Part shown: positions 1 through 6,242 of the stretch, in pieces | How positions within the stretch are numbered: the first letter of the stretch is position 1 | How the letters are laid out: every line of letters starts with the position of its first letter | Assembly: GCA_017883345.1 (NCBI GenBank) | Contig: JADGNT010000320.1 | Span: forward strand, 1 to 6,249 | Length of the DNA stretch: 6,249 nt | Direction of reading: 5' to 3' | Source of the DNA: Candidatus Solibacter sp. | GTDB lineage: Bacteria > Acidobacteriota > Terriglobia > Bryobacterales > Bryobacteraceae | Made by a program: the position numbers and the translations under genes | Notes under the pieces: generated by a model | What the model was told of the DNA's origin: nothing | The model's database searches: none | Seen by the model: only the letters and a program-made list of their open reading frames with translations

Positions 1-47
1 ATCCGGAAGATGGCTTTCGCGACGCGCCACCGCCTGCTTCTCCCTAA

Positions 48-59
48 GGCACTTGTGCC
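48..59. other. Short inverted repeat (5-bp stem)
   Basis: GGCAC and GTGCC are separated by two bases, forming a small perfect inverted repeat. It lies about 170 bp beyond the stop codon of the minus-strand kinase, just outside the decayed repeat copy at 65-138. The stem is too short to call a terminator. Nothing else in 1-64 resembles a gene or a site. Confidence 0.3.
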
Positions 60-64
60 GTTTC

Positions 65-138
65 TCGTCTTTGTGCGGGTCCTGATAGCTCCGGGGGCGA
101 ACGGCGCACACTTACGATAAGGGCTGTTCACGCCAGTT
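65..138 (+). repeat. Decayed copy of the palindromic intergenic repeat (copy 1)
   Basis: The right arm is well kept. The 16-mer at 104-119 (GCGCACACTTACGATA) differs by one base from the 16-mer at 3367-3382 and by two from that at 6208-6223. Exactly three bases later comes GCTGTT (123-128), as in the other copies, and the end at 135-138 (AGTT) matches the terminus of copy 3. The left arm is degenerate: 65-78 matches the TCGTAAGTTTGCGC arm at roughly 9 of 14 positions. The centre is about 4 bp shorter than in the full copies, and the outer left end cannot be recognised. It lies about 90 bp beyond the stop codon of kinase A. Confidence 0.7.
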
Positions 139-228
139 ATGTCGGGACCGAACATGAAAGCGTCCGATGGGCATCTCCGGCCACGCAGAACTCCGGGCCG
201 TTGTTTCGCTGCCACTGATAACCCGCGA

Positions 229-2874
229 TCACTTCAGCGGAATGCGATAGATATTCCGCTGCACGCTCGCCTTCGCGTAAGCGAAGGTACCCGCGCTCGG
301 GGACGGCTCGATGAAGCTGTCCAAACGCTTTGCGCCCGGGACCTTCAGGGCCTCTTCGGCCGACCCGAATCCCTGTGCAGGCAGCGGACCAAACATTGAG
401 CCATGGACGGTGGGAACCGCTACCGCCCGGGCACTCTTTCCATTCTCGAACGAGAACAACATGGTGGTCGCATCCGGTGTCCATCGGACAGAGCACGCGT
501 CGCACAGCATGACCGAGCGTGACCCGTCGGTCGCGTGGGCTGAGACGCGTATCGGGGAGCGCTCACTGGACCCGGCCCCCTCGGCCACGGCCCATTTGTA
601 GTCGGGCGAAATCCGATATAGCTGGTTGATCGGCTCCGAGACCCGGCGGCTCTCGCTGCCGTCCAGGCGCATTCGCCGCAGGAAATGTTTGCCCTCCTCC
701 AGGGAGCGCATGACCAGCTCGTCGTTGGACACGAAGCGGGGTTCATCCAGGGTGGCCGCAACCGGTACTTGCCGCGGAGGCGAGCGCCGATCGAGCGCTG
801 CCAACCACACCTGGGTTTGCCCGTTCGTAGCCAGCGTCTGGAGCGCGACGCGTTTGCCGTCGGGGGAAACGTCGTACTCCATAACGGATAGATCGGGGAA
901 AAGATTGTCGCTCTGAAAGCTGTCGAGGTCGACCGACACCAGGTTTCCGCTCCGCCGGTCAGGATCGCCGCTGGTCAGGCGAATGAAGTACAGCTTCTTG
1001 CCATCAGGAGAAAAATGGGGGACGACCGAGTTCCCCTGCAGCGCAATTTCGCGGTCCTCTTTTTGCGGACGGTGGAGCCACAGGCTGACGCGCGACGACC
1101 CCATCGCGGTGTACAGCGCGCGGCCGTCCGGTGCTACGGCGATTCCCACCTGTTCGTCGGGCCCAAAGGTGATCTGCTCAGGCCTTCCGCCCGGATAGCG
1201 CTGCCGCCAGATATGAAACCCTCCCGCGTCCAGGTTCAGGTACATCCACTTTCCATCCGGCGACCACGCCACGTTCAAACATGGGCTGCGCGGAGGGCCG
1301 ACTTGCACTCCGCTGGAGCTGCCATCGAAGGGCACGAGCCGGCACGGCAGCCATTCCCCCGACGGGCCCATTTCCGTCATCAATACCTGTTTGCCATCCG
1401 GTGCCAGGAGAGAAAGATGCGCCATCCCTCGCTCGGTGGGCGGCACATAGATGTCGCGCTGCCCGGTGCGGCCCTCGCCGGCCGTCACCAGCGCCATGTG
1501 CAAGCCTTGTTTGATCTCGGAGAACAGTACCTGCTGGTTGCCGATCCAGTGCAGCGATTCCGCATTGGGTAGCAGAAGCTGCGCTTCGCCGCCGAGCACC
1601 GGGACCACGAAAGTGTTCCAGTTCACCTTGTCGTCTATACCGGTATAGGCGATGCGCGAGCTGTCCGGCGAAAAGGTCAGCCCCATCTTTTGCATCCCGT
1701 CGTGCGTGAGCTGTACCGGGTCGCCGTTCGGTAGCAGCTTCAGGTAGATGTCCCCCGCGGGCAGAAACAGATCGGCCCCGCGTACGAACGCGAGCATCCG
1801 GCCGTCGGGAGCGATCGTGGGGTAGATTACCGAGTCGCTGAAGTCGGTGACCTTCACCCATTCCGGCTGCGGCGCCGGAGTAGGCGCCGACGCATTCCAG
1901 AGCCAGGCGGCGATCGCTCCGGTCACAACCAGCGCACCCGCTAATGCTATCCAGATACCGCGCCGGGCGCGGCGAGCCGCTACCGGCGCCGCTGTGACCT
2001 TGGCCGAGGAAGCGTGTGTGTCTCGCCGCAGTCGCTTCAGGTCCGTCTTCAGTTCGCCCGCGCTCTGGTAGCGGAACTCGCGGTCTTTCTCCAGGCACTT
2101 GAGAATGATGTGCTCCAGATCGGGCGCAACGAGCGGGTTGAGCCGCGACGGCGGCGCCGGCTGGCGGTTCAGGATGGCGTCGAACAGCACTGCCGAAGTT
2201 GCACCCGTGAACGGCAGCGCGCCGGTGGTCATCTCGTAGAGCACCGCGCCCAGGCTGAACAGGTCACTGCGCGCATCGACGTCCTCGCCGCGGGCCTGCT
2301 CGGGAGACATGTAAGCGACGGTGCCCACGGCAGAGCCGGGACTGGTGAGGAACTCCCCGTCGGTTTCCGCGGCCGACAACGACATTCCGGCGGCGCGACG
2401 CGTCCGTACCTGCTTGGCCAGGCCGAAGTCCAGTACTTTCGCCTCGCCGCGCTCGGTGACGAAAAGGTTGGCGGGTTTCAGGTCGCGGTGAACAATGCCT
2501 CGCGCGTGCGCCGTCTCCAGCGCATCGGCAATTTGGATGGCCAGTTCAATCGCCGTCTCCGGGGAAAGGTCTCGCCGCTGAATGTGCTCGGTGAGGGGCG
2601 CGCCGTGCAGCCGCTCCATGACGATGAAGTGCCGCCCCTCGTGCTCTCCGATGTCGTGGATGGTGCAGATGTTGGGATGGTTGAGCGCGCTCGACGCCCG
2701 CGCCTCCCGTTGCAGCCGCTCCAGGGCATGCGGGTCGTCCCACAGCCGCTCGGGCAGGAACTTCAGCGCCACGCGCCGGCCCAGCCGGCTGTCTTCGGCC
2801 TCGTAAACGACGCCCATGCCGCCCTGCCCCAACTGCTTCACGATCCGGTAGTGCGATATGGACTCACCGAGCAT
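229..2874 (-). CDS. Membrane Ser/Thr protein kinase with PD40/TolB-like propeller sensor (kinase A)
   Basis: An 881-residue Hanks-type kinase that should phosphorylate Ser/Thr on itself and on cytoplasmic targets. Kinase domain, about 9-285: glycine loop GQGGMG 16-21, ATP lysine K38, helix-C glutamate E57, HRD 129-131 with N136, DFG 149-151, SPE 190-192, D204 and R268. No catalytic residue is missing. The activation loop (149-192) carries several Ser/Thr suited to autophosphorylation. A basic stretch (RRARR, 301-305) precedes one membrane helix (about 306-326), which puts the kinase in the cytoplasm. A Pro-rich linker leads to a propeller (about 340-881) with PD40-type blades near 354, 402, 490, 538, 581, 621, 669, 755 and 798. 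The C-terminus, NIYRIPLK, is typical of acidobacterial kinases. The ATG is supported by TGAGG six bases upstream and by the kinase domain starting at once. It is divergent from kinase B. Ligand and substrates are unknown; there are no PASTA repeats. Confidence 0.95.
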   Translation of the reverse strand: MLGESISHYRIVKQLGQGGMGVVYEAEDSRLGRRVALKFLPERLWDDPHALERLQREARASSALNHPNICTIHDIGEHEGRHFIVMERLHGAPLTEHIQRRDLSPETAIELAIQIADALETAHARGIVHRDLKPANLFVTERGEAKVLDFGLAKQVRTRRAAGMSLSAAETDGEFLTSPGSAVGTVAYMSPEQARGEDVDARSDLFSLGAVLYEMTTGALPFTGATSAVLFDAILNRQPAPPSRLNPLVAPDLEHIILKCLEKDREFRYQSAGELKTDLKRLRRDTHASSAKVTAAPVAARRARRGIWIALAGALVVTGAIAAWLWNASAPTPAPQPEWVKVTDFSDSVIYPTIAPDGRMLAFVRGADLFLPAGDIYLKLLPNGDPVQLTHDGMQKMGLTFSPDSSRIAYTGIDDKVNWNTFVVPVLGGEAQLLLPNAESLHWIGNQQVLFSEIKQGLHMALVTAGEGRTGQRDIYVPPTERGMAHLSLLAPDGKQVLMTEMGPSGEWLPCRLVPFDGSSSGVQVGPPRSPCLNVAWSPDGKWMYLNLDAGGFHIWRQRYPGGRPEQITFGPDEQVGIAVAPDGRALYTAMGSSRVSLWLHRPQKEDREIALQGNSVVPHFSPDGKKLYFIRLTSGDPDRRSGNLVSVDLDSFQSDNLFPDLSVMEYDVSPDGKRVALQTLATNGQTQVWLAALDRRSPPRQVPVAATLDEPRFVSNDELVMRSLEEGKHFLRRMRLDGSESRRVSEPINQLYRISPDYKWAVAEGAGSSERSPIRVSAHATDGSRSVMLCDACSVRWTPDATTMLFSFENGKSARAVAVPTVHGSMFGPLPAQGFGSAEEALKVPGAKRLDSFIEPSPSAGTFAYAKASVQRNIYRIPLK

Positions 2875-2880
2875 GCTATT

Positions 2881-2885
2881 CCTCA
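2881..2885 (-). promoter_or_regulatory. Ribosome binding site of kinase A
   Basis: On the minus strand TGAGG is followed by AATAGC and then the ATG at 2874. The six-base spacing is good for a Shine-Dalgarno site and fixes the start. No in-frame upstream start has a comparable site. Confidence 0.7.
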
Positions 2886-2893
2886 GTTAGCGC

Positions 2894-2923
2894 ATGGTAC
2901 CCCAGCGCGGAAAGAGGTGACAA
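2894..2923 (-). promoter_or_regulatory. Candidate sigma-70-type promoter for kinase A
   Basis: On the minus strand TTGTCA (2918-2923; 5 of 6 to TTGACA) is followed after 18 bp by TACCAT (2894-2899; 4 of 6 to TATAAT). Transcription would begin near 2886-2888, giving a very short leader of about a dozen bases that barely includes the ribosome site. The -10 is mediocre, so this is a candidate only. Confidence 0.35.
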
Positions 2924-2953
2924 TCACATCGGCGGGTGGCCCTGCTCGTAGTG

Positions 2954-2968
2954 CAGGCGTCTCGCCTG
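2954..2968. repeat. GC-rich stem-loop CAGGCG-TCT-CGCCTG
   Basis: A perfect 6-bp stem with a three-base loop. On the minus strand its surroundings read GGCGAGACGCCTGCACTACG. My impression is that sequences of this style recur between genes in high-GC environmental bacteria such as Acidobacteriota, but only one copy is present here. It is followed by GGCCGGCCGG (2971-2980). It lies upstream of the kinase A promoter, so it is not a terminator for either kinase. Confidence 0.4.
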
Positions 2969-3012
2969 GGGGCCGGCCGGCTCTTTCCGACCGAATAAAC
3001 TCATGGAGTTGC

Positions 3013-3048
3013 CCCCATCCTTCCGCCCGGGTTTGGCGGAGGATGGGG
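3013..3048. other. Strong stem-loop in the divergent region
   Basis: CCCCATCC plus CCGCC (3013-3020, 3023-3027) pairs with GGCGG plus GGATGGGG (3035-3039, 3041-3048). A further T-A pair brings the stem to 14 bp with one bulged T; the loop is CGGGTTT. Both kinases are transcribed away from it, so it cannot terminate them. There is no T-run on either side. It could be a remnant of a dispersed repeat, part of a small RNA, or a protein site; the sequence does not decide. Confidence 0.6.
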
Positions 3049-3224
3049 ACGTCTCGTGGGGTCACCAGAAATCTCGACGACGTCTCAGATAACTGGTGGG
3101 TCTTGTTGTACCCTCTCCGCGTCATACCCTGGGGCTTGAAGCGATTTCACGATACGCACTGCCTGCACAACTGTTGATAATGTATGGTCCGCCGCGCCGC
3201 TGCAAGGGAGAAGTTCAAAGAATA

Positions 3225-3253
3225 AAACCGGTTTGCGCAAACGTGTCCGGTTT
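3225..3253. promoter_or_regulatory. Cluster of perfect palindromes, operator-like
   Basis: AAACCGGTTT (3225-3234, a perfect 10-bp palindrome) overlaps GTTTGCGCAAAC (3231-3242, a perfect 12-bp palindrome). CCGGTTTG then occurs again at 3247-3254, 19 bp after its first copy at 3228. Overlapping dyads with a spaced repeat half-site are typical of binding sites for dimeric regulators. The cluster lies about 160 bp before the kinase B promoter and about 300 bp from that of kinase A. GTTTGCGC also occurs in the left arm of both full palindromic repeats, so a shared origin with that family is possible. Confidence 0.4.
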
Positions 3254-3302
3254 GGTTGTGGATCAAGGGCGCACAGCAGCCCAGCTGCCCTCAGGAGCAG
3301 TC

Positions 3303-3401
3303 AACGAGTGTGAAATCCCCTTCACGTAAGTTTGCGCTTTTTCTTCGCGGCAAAGGCGAACGAAAAGCGCATACTTACGATATGCGCTGTTAACAACAAT
3401 C
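3303..3401 (+). repeat. 99-bp palindromic intergenic repeat (copy 2)
   Basis: A long imperfect inverted repeat centred at 3352. CGTAAGTTTGCGC (3325-3337) pairs with GCGCATACTTACG (3367-3379) at 12 of 13 positions, and pairing continues inward through the T-rich stretch 3338-3349. Compared with copy 3 (6144-6242) it has the same length and aligns without gaps at about 75 of 99 positions. The core 3325-3347 matches at 22 of 23 and 3367-3382 at 15 of 16. It ends 13 bp before the candidate -35 of kinase B. I see no target-site duplication and no coding capacity, so it resembles a MITE or REP-type element. Confidence 0.8.
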
Positions 3402-3414
3402 ATCGGCAGCGCCC

Positions 3415-3443
3415 TTGGTGGATCGGGCCGTTCACGCTAGAAT
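3415..3443 (+). promoter_or_regulatory. Candidate sigma-70-type promoter for kinase B
   Basis: TTGGTG (3415-3420) and TAGAAT (3438-3443; 5 of 6 to TATAAT) are separated by the ideal 17 bp. The -35 matches only its first three bases. Transcription would begin near 3450, giving a leader of about 20 bases that just includes the ribosome site. The promoter follows the palindromic repeat closely, so that repeat would lie directly upstream of RNA polymerase. Confidence 0.45.
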
Positions 3444-3458
3444 GCGCGCACTTTCCTC

Positions 3459-3467
3459 AAGGGGGAG
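3459..3467 (+). promoter_or_regulatory. Ribosome binding site of kinase B
   Basis: The purine run AAGGGGGAG lies directly before AA and the ATG at 3470. Read as AAGGGG it has a spacing of about five bases. It selects the ATG at 3470 over the upstream in-frame TTG at 3332, which lies inside the palindromic repeat and has no such site. Confidence 0.7.
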
Positions 3468-3469
3468 AA

Positions 3470-6055
3470 ATGGCTCTGGTTGCGGGAACCCGCCTGGGTC
3501 CTTATGAGATCGTAGACGCACTGGGCGCGGGCGGCATGGGCGAGGTGTACCGCGCGCACGATTCACGCCTGGGGCGTGACGTTGCGGTGAAGGTGCTGCC
3601 GGAAGCGGTCAGCGCCGACGCCGAGAGGCTGGCGCGCTTTGAGCAGGAGGCGCGGGCCGTCGCAGCCCTGAATCACCCAAACATTCTTTCCGTCTTCGAT
3701 ATTGGCGATGACCGCGGGACCCGGTACATCGTTTCCGAACTGCTGGAAGGCGAGACGCTGCGCAACAAACTCGGCAGCGGCCTCTTGCCGGTCCGTCGGG
3801 TCGTGGAGTATGCGCTGCAGATCACTCAGGGGTTAGCGGCCGCCCACGGCAAGGGCATCGTCCATCGCGACCTGAAGCCGGAAAATATTTTCATCAGCAA
3901 GGATGGACGGGCCAAGATCCTCGACTTCGGACTGGCCAAGCAGAATGCCCTGGCGGCGAGCGCAGATTCCGCGACCATGACGGCCATGGCGCAAACGACC
4001 CCGGGAATGATGGTGGGGACGATCGGGTATATGTCGCCGGAGCAGGTACGGGGCAAGGTGGCAGACCATCGCTCCGACATCTTCAGCTTCGGGGCCATGC
4101 TGCACGAGATGCTGAGCGGCGAGCGTCCCTTCCGGCGCGATACTTCGGCCGACACGGTGACCGCAATCCTGAAGGAAGAGCTGCCGGAGCTGGTCAGCAC
4201 GACGACGCGCATGATTCCGCCGGGCGTGGAACGGATTGTGCGGCGCTGCTTGGAGAAAGACCCGGAGCAGCGTTTCCAGTCGGCCCGCGACCTGGCCTTT
4301 GCCCTGGAAGCGTTGAGCAGCGCCACCAGCACGTCCACCACGAGCGCGCCAATAAATGGCGGGGCACGCCGGTTTTCCATACCCATGCCGGCCGCGATCG
4401 GCGCCGCCGCGGTCCTGCTGGCGCTGGCAGTTTTCGGGGCGATTGCATTTCTCCGGACATCCAAAATCCCCAGCCCCACATTTCGTCAGCTCACATCGAG
4501 TCGCGGCTATATGCGCATGGCTCGCTTCACTCCCGACGGTCAGACTGTGGTATTCGGCGGCGCGTGGAACGGCGAGCCATTGAAGTTGTTCTTCCAGCGC
4601 ACGGACGCCAATGTTTTCAGCCCACTCACGGTTGCCGATGCCGACCTGCTGGCGGTGTCTTCGACCGGAGAACTGGCCATCGCTTTGCGGCGCAGTTTTG
4701 CGTTTTCCAATGTCCCTGTCGGCACGCTGGCCAGGACCCCGTTGAGCGGCGGGTCTCCCCGTGAAGTGCTGGAAAACATGGAGGACGCAGATTGGGGGAC
4801 GGATGGCACCTCTTTCGCGGTAACGCGCGCGGTCGGCGACCGCTTCCGCCTGGAGTATCCGATAGGGAAGGTGTTGTATGAGAATTCCGGCTACATCAGC
4901 CATATTCGTTTTTCTCATCGCGGCGACAAGATTGCCTTCATGGACCATCCCCTGTTCGGGGATGACCGAGGGTACGTTTGCGTCGTCGACTTGTCCGGCA
5001 AGAGGACTGTGCTGACGCGAGAGTGGGCCAGTGAACAAGGGCTGGCGTGGGCCCCCGACGACAGCGAAATATGGTTCACCGCGGGCGACGAAGAGAGCGG
5101 CAACTTCAATGTGCTGCGAGCGGTGACCCTCTCCGGGAAGGTCCGCGTTGTGCTCCGCGCACCCGCCAGTCTTCGTCTGCACGACATTGCGCAAGACGGC
5201 ACGGTGCTGCTCGGCACCGATTCCATCCGTAACGATGTCACCATGGGGGACGTGTCCAGCGGCAAAGTGACCGACCTGACGTGGTTCGACCATTCCTGGA
5301 ACCAAGCCCTTTCCGAAGACGGCAAATGGGTCACGTTCAGCACCCAGGAGTCCGGCTTCAACACCAATTACTCGGTCTATGTGCGCAAGACCGACGGCTC
5401 CCCCGCCATTCGGCTAGGGGACGGTAGTAGCCAAGGCTTCTCGCCCGATGGGAAATGGGTGGCCGCCCTCCTGCCGGCATCGAGCCAATCCCTGGAACTG
5501 CTGCCGACGGGCGCCGGCGAACTCCGGATACTGAAGTCGGAGAAGGTAAATTTCACGGGTATCATCGCTTGGACGCCGGACGGCAAGAACCTGGTCGTGG
5601 TCGGATATGAGCAGGGGCGTGGGCCGCGCACCTATCTGCAGTCGGTGGACGGTGGCGAACCGAAACCGATAACTCCCGAGGGTCTGGTGGGCCAATTGCT
5701 TTCACCGGACGGCAAGAGCTTGCTGGCCCGGGACCTTCAGGGGAAGGCCCTGGTGTACGCGCTGGAGGGCGGCGAGCCACGGGAAGTCCATGGAATCAGT
5801 AGCGGCGAGATTCCCATCCGGTGGCAGCGCGATGGACGTACGTTGATTGTGCGTGAAAAGGGCGAAACCGCCGTCAGCACCTACCAGCTTGACCTCGAAT
5901 CAGGAGTCAAGAAGCCGTGGAAACGGTTCTTGCCCAACGACAAGGTCGGATTGATCGTCACGCAGGAATTTCAGGTCACCCCCGACGGCAGTCATTACCT
6001 GATGGTGTATTGGCATATGTACTCCACTCTCTTCGTGGTGAAGGGGCTGAAGTAA
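3470..6055 (+). CDS. Membrane Ser/Thr protein kinase with PD40/TolB-like propeller sensor (kinase B)
   Basis: An 861-residue Hanks-type kinase. Kinase domain, about 12-280: glycine loop GAGGMGEVY 19-27, ATP lysine K41, helix-C glutamate E60, HRD 132-134 with N139, DFG 152-154, SPE 189-191, D203 and R268, all present. The activation loop (152-191) is rich in Thr (169, 171, 176, 177, 184). A Ser/Thr-rich juxtamembrane linker (about 283-293) may be an autophosphorylation region. One membrane helix spans about 307-328. The rest is a propeller with PD40-type blades near 354, 482, 528, 615, 658, 702, 745, 786 and 837, ending in VVKGLK, a tail common in acidobacterial kinases. The start is set by the family N-terminus (GTRLGPYEIV) and the ribosome site; 46 further in-frame residues back to a TTG at 3332 translate repeat and promoter DNA. 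Sensed signal and substrates are unknown. Confidence 0.95.
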   Translation: MALVAGTRLGPYEIVDALGAGGMGEVYRAHDSRLGRDVAVKVLPEAVSADAERLARFEQEARAVAALNHPNILSVFDIGDDRGTRYIVSELLEGETLRNKLGSGLLPVRRVVEYALQITQGLAAAHGKGIVHRDLKPENIFISKDGRAKILDFGLAKQNALAASADSATMTAMAQTTPGMMVGTIGYMSPEQVRGKVADHRSDIFSFGAMLHEMLSGERPFRRDTSADTVTAILKEELPELVSTTTRMIPPGVERIVRRCLEKDPEQRFQSARDLAFALEALSSATSTSTTSAPINGGARRFSIPMPAAIGAAAVLLALAVFGAIAFLRTSKIPSPTFRQLTSSRGYMRMARFTPDGQTVVFGGAWNGEPLKLFFQRTDANVFSPLTVADADLLAVSSTGELAIALRRSFAFSNVPVGTLARTPLSGGSPREVLENMEDADWGTDGTSFAVTRAVGDRFRLEYPIGKVLYENSGYISHIRFSHRGDKIAFMDHPLFGDDRGYVCVVDLSGKRTVLTREWASEQGLAWAPDDSEIWFTAGDEESGNFNVLRAVTLSGKVRVVLRAPASLRLHDIAQDGTVLLGTDSIRNDVTMGDVSSGKVTDLTWFDHSWNQALSEDGKWVTFSTQESGFNTNYSVYVRKTDGSPAIRLGDGSSQGFSPDGKWVAALLPASSQSLELLPTGAGELRILKSEKVNFTGIIAWTPDGKNLVVVGYEQGRGPRTYLQSVDGGEPKPITPEGLVGQLLSPDGKSLLARDLQGKALVYALEGGEPREVHGISSGEIPIRWQRDGRTLIVREKGETAVSTYQLDLESGVKKPWKRFLPNDKVGLIVTQEFQVTPDGSHYLMVYWHMYSTLFVVKGLK

Positions 6056-6065
6056 CATTTCCAAT

Positions 6066-6142
6066 GGCCGAGTCAAGCCGAGCCGAATGCGCGTCGGGCT
6101 GATGCTCCCGACAGGTCGGCTATCCGGACCAGTATCTCGGCC
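6066..6142 (+). terminator. Nested three-stem inverted repeat after kinase B, possible terminator
   Basis: Three perfect stems are nested in order: GGCCGAG (6066-6072) with CTCGGCC (6136-6142), AGCCGA (6081-6086) with TCGGCT (6116-6121), and GTCGGG (6093-6098) with CCCGAC (6107-6112) around an 8-base loop. As RNA this would be one long interrupted hairpin starting 11 bases after the stop codon. No U-run follows, so it is not a classic intrinsic terminator. It may protect the 3' end or act with the repeat that begins two bases later. Confidence 0.45.
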
Positions 6143-6143
6143 T

Positions 6144-6242
6144 AACTGTTGATAAATCCACATATCGTAAGTTTGCGCTTTTTGTTCGTCTCGGCGGCGA
6201 AGGAAAGGCGCATACTAACGATAGGCGCTGTTATTAACAGTT
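6144..6242 (+). repeat. 99-bp palindromic intergenic repeat (copy 3, best preserved)
   Basis: Arms 6144-6190 and 6196-6242 are inverted copies, pairing at about 35 of 47 positions without gaps around a 5-base centre. The outermost 12 bases (AACTGTTGATAA and TTATTAACAGTT) pair at 11 of 12, so the element has well-defined ends. Core pairing is ATCGTAAGTTTGCGC (6164-6178) against GCGCATACTAACGAT. It has the same length and orientation as copy 2. It lies 88 bp beyond the stop codon of kinase B and reaches to within 7 bp of the window end. No flanking target duplication is evident. Confidence 0.85.

Larger units (their letters stand above)
2875..3469. other. Divergent intergenic region between the two kinase genes
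   Basis: About 595 bp separate the two start codons. No ORF here has a family resemblance, a good start site or a ribosome site. From left to right it holds the kinase A ribosome site and promoter, a GC-rich stem-loop (2954-2968), a strong stem-loop (3013-3048), about 175 bp without recognisable signals except the 12-mer AACTGTTGATAA at 3169-3180, a palindrome cluster (3225-3253), a 99-bp palindromic repeat (3303-3401), and the promoter and ribosome site of kinase B. It is long for a divergent promoter region in a compact bacterial genome. Confidence 0.8.

Noticed and set aside
138..228. Search for an intrinsic terminator after kinase A
   Set aside because: Only a loose CCGG...CCGG dyad and repeated CTCCGG words are present; there is no stable stem followed by a U-run in the direction of transcription.
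2924..3004. A 26-codon minus-strand ORF (ATG at 3004, TGA at 2924-2926)
   Set aside because: It is clean from ATG to stop but has no good ribosome site, overlaps the GC-rich repeat-like stem-loop, and resembles nothing I recognise. Chance is the simpler explanation.
2883..3125. An 80-codon minus-strand reading frame upstream of kinase A
   Set aside because: It runs through both stem-loops and the kinase A promoter, ends at its ribosome site, has no start signal of its own, and its Pro/Ala/Arg-rich translation looks like translated repeat DNA.
3148..3173. Possible fourth decayed right arm of the repeat (ACGATACGCACTG)
   Set aside because: Eleven of 13 bases match ACGATATGCGCTG, but neither the upstream arm nor the downstream terminus can be aligned in register.
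2014..3177. A 387-codon plus-strand frame opposite the kinase A N-terminus
   Set aside because: It is a shadow of high-GC coding DNA: it mirrors the conserved kinase domain on the other strand and has no domain, no start signal and unlikely composition.
3833..5305. A 490-codon minus-strand frame opposite kinase B
   Set aside because: It is antisense to the kinase and propeller domains of a clearly real gene; its translation is rich in His, Arg and Gly without any motif.
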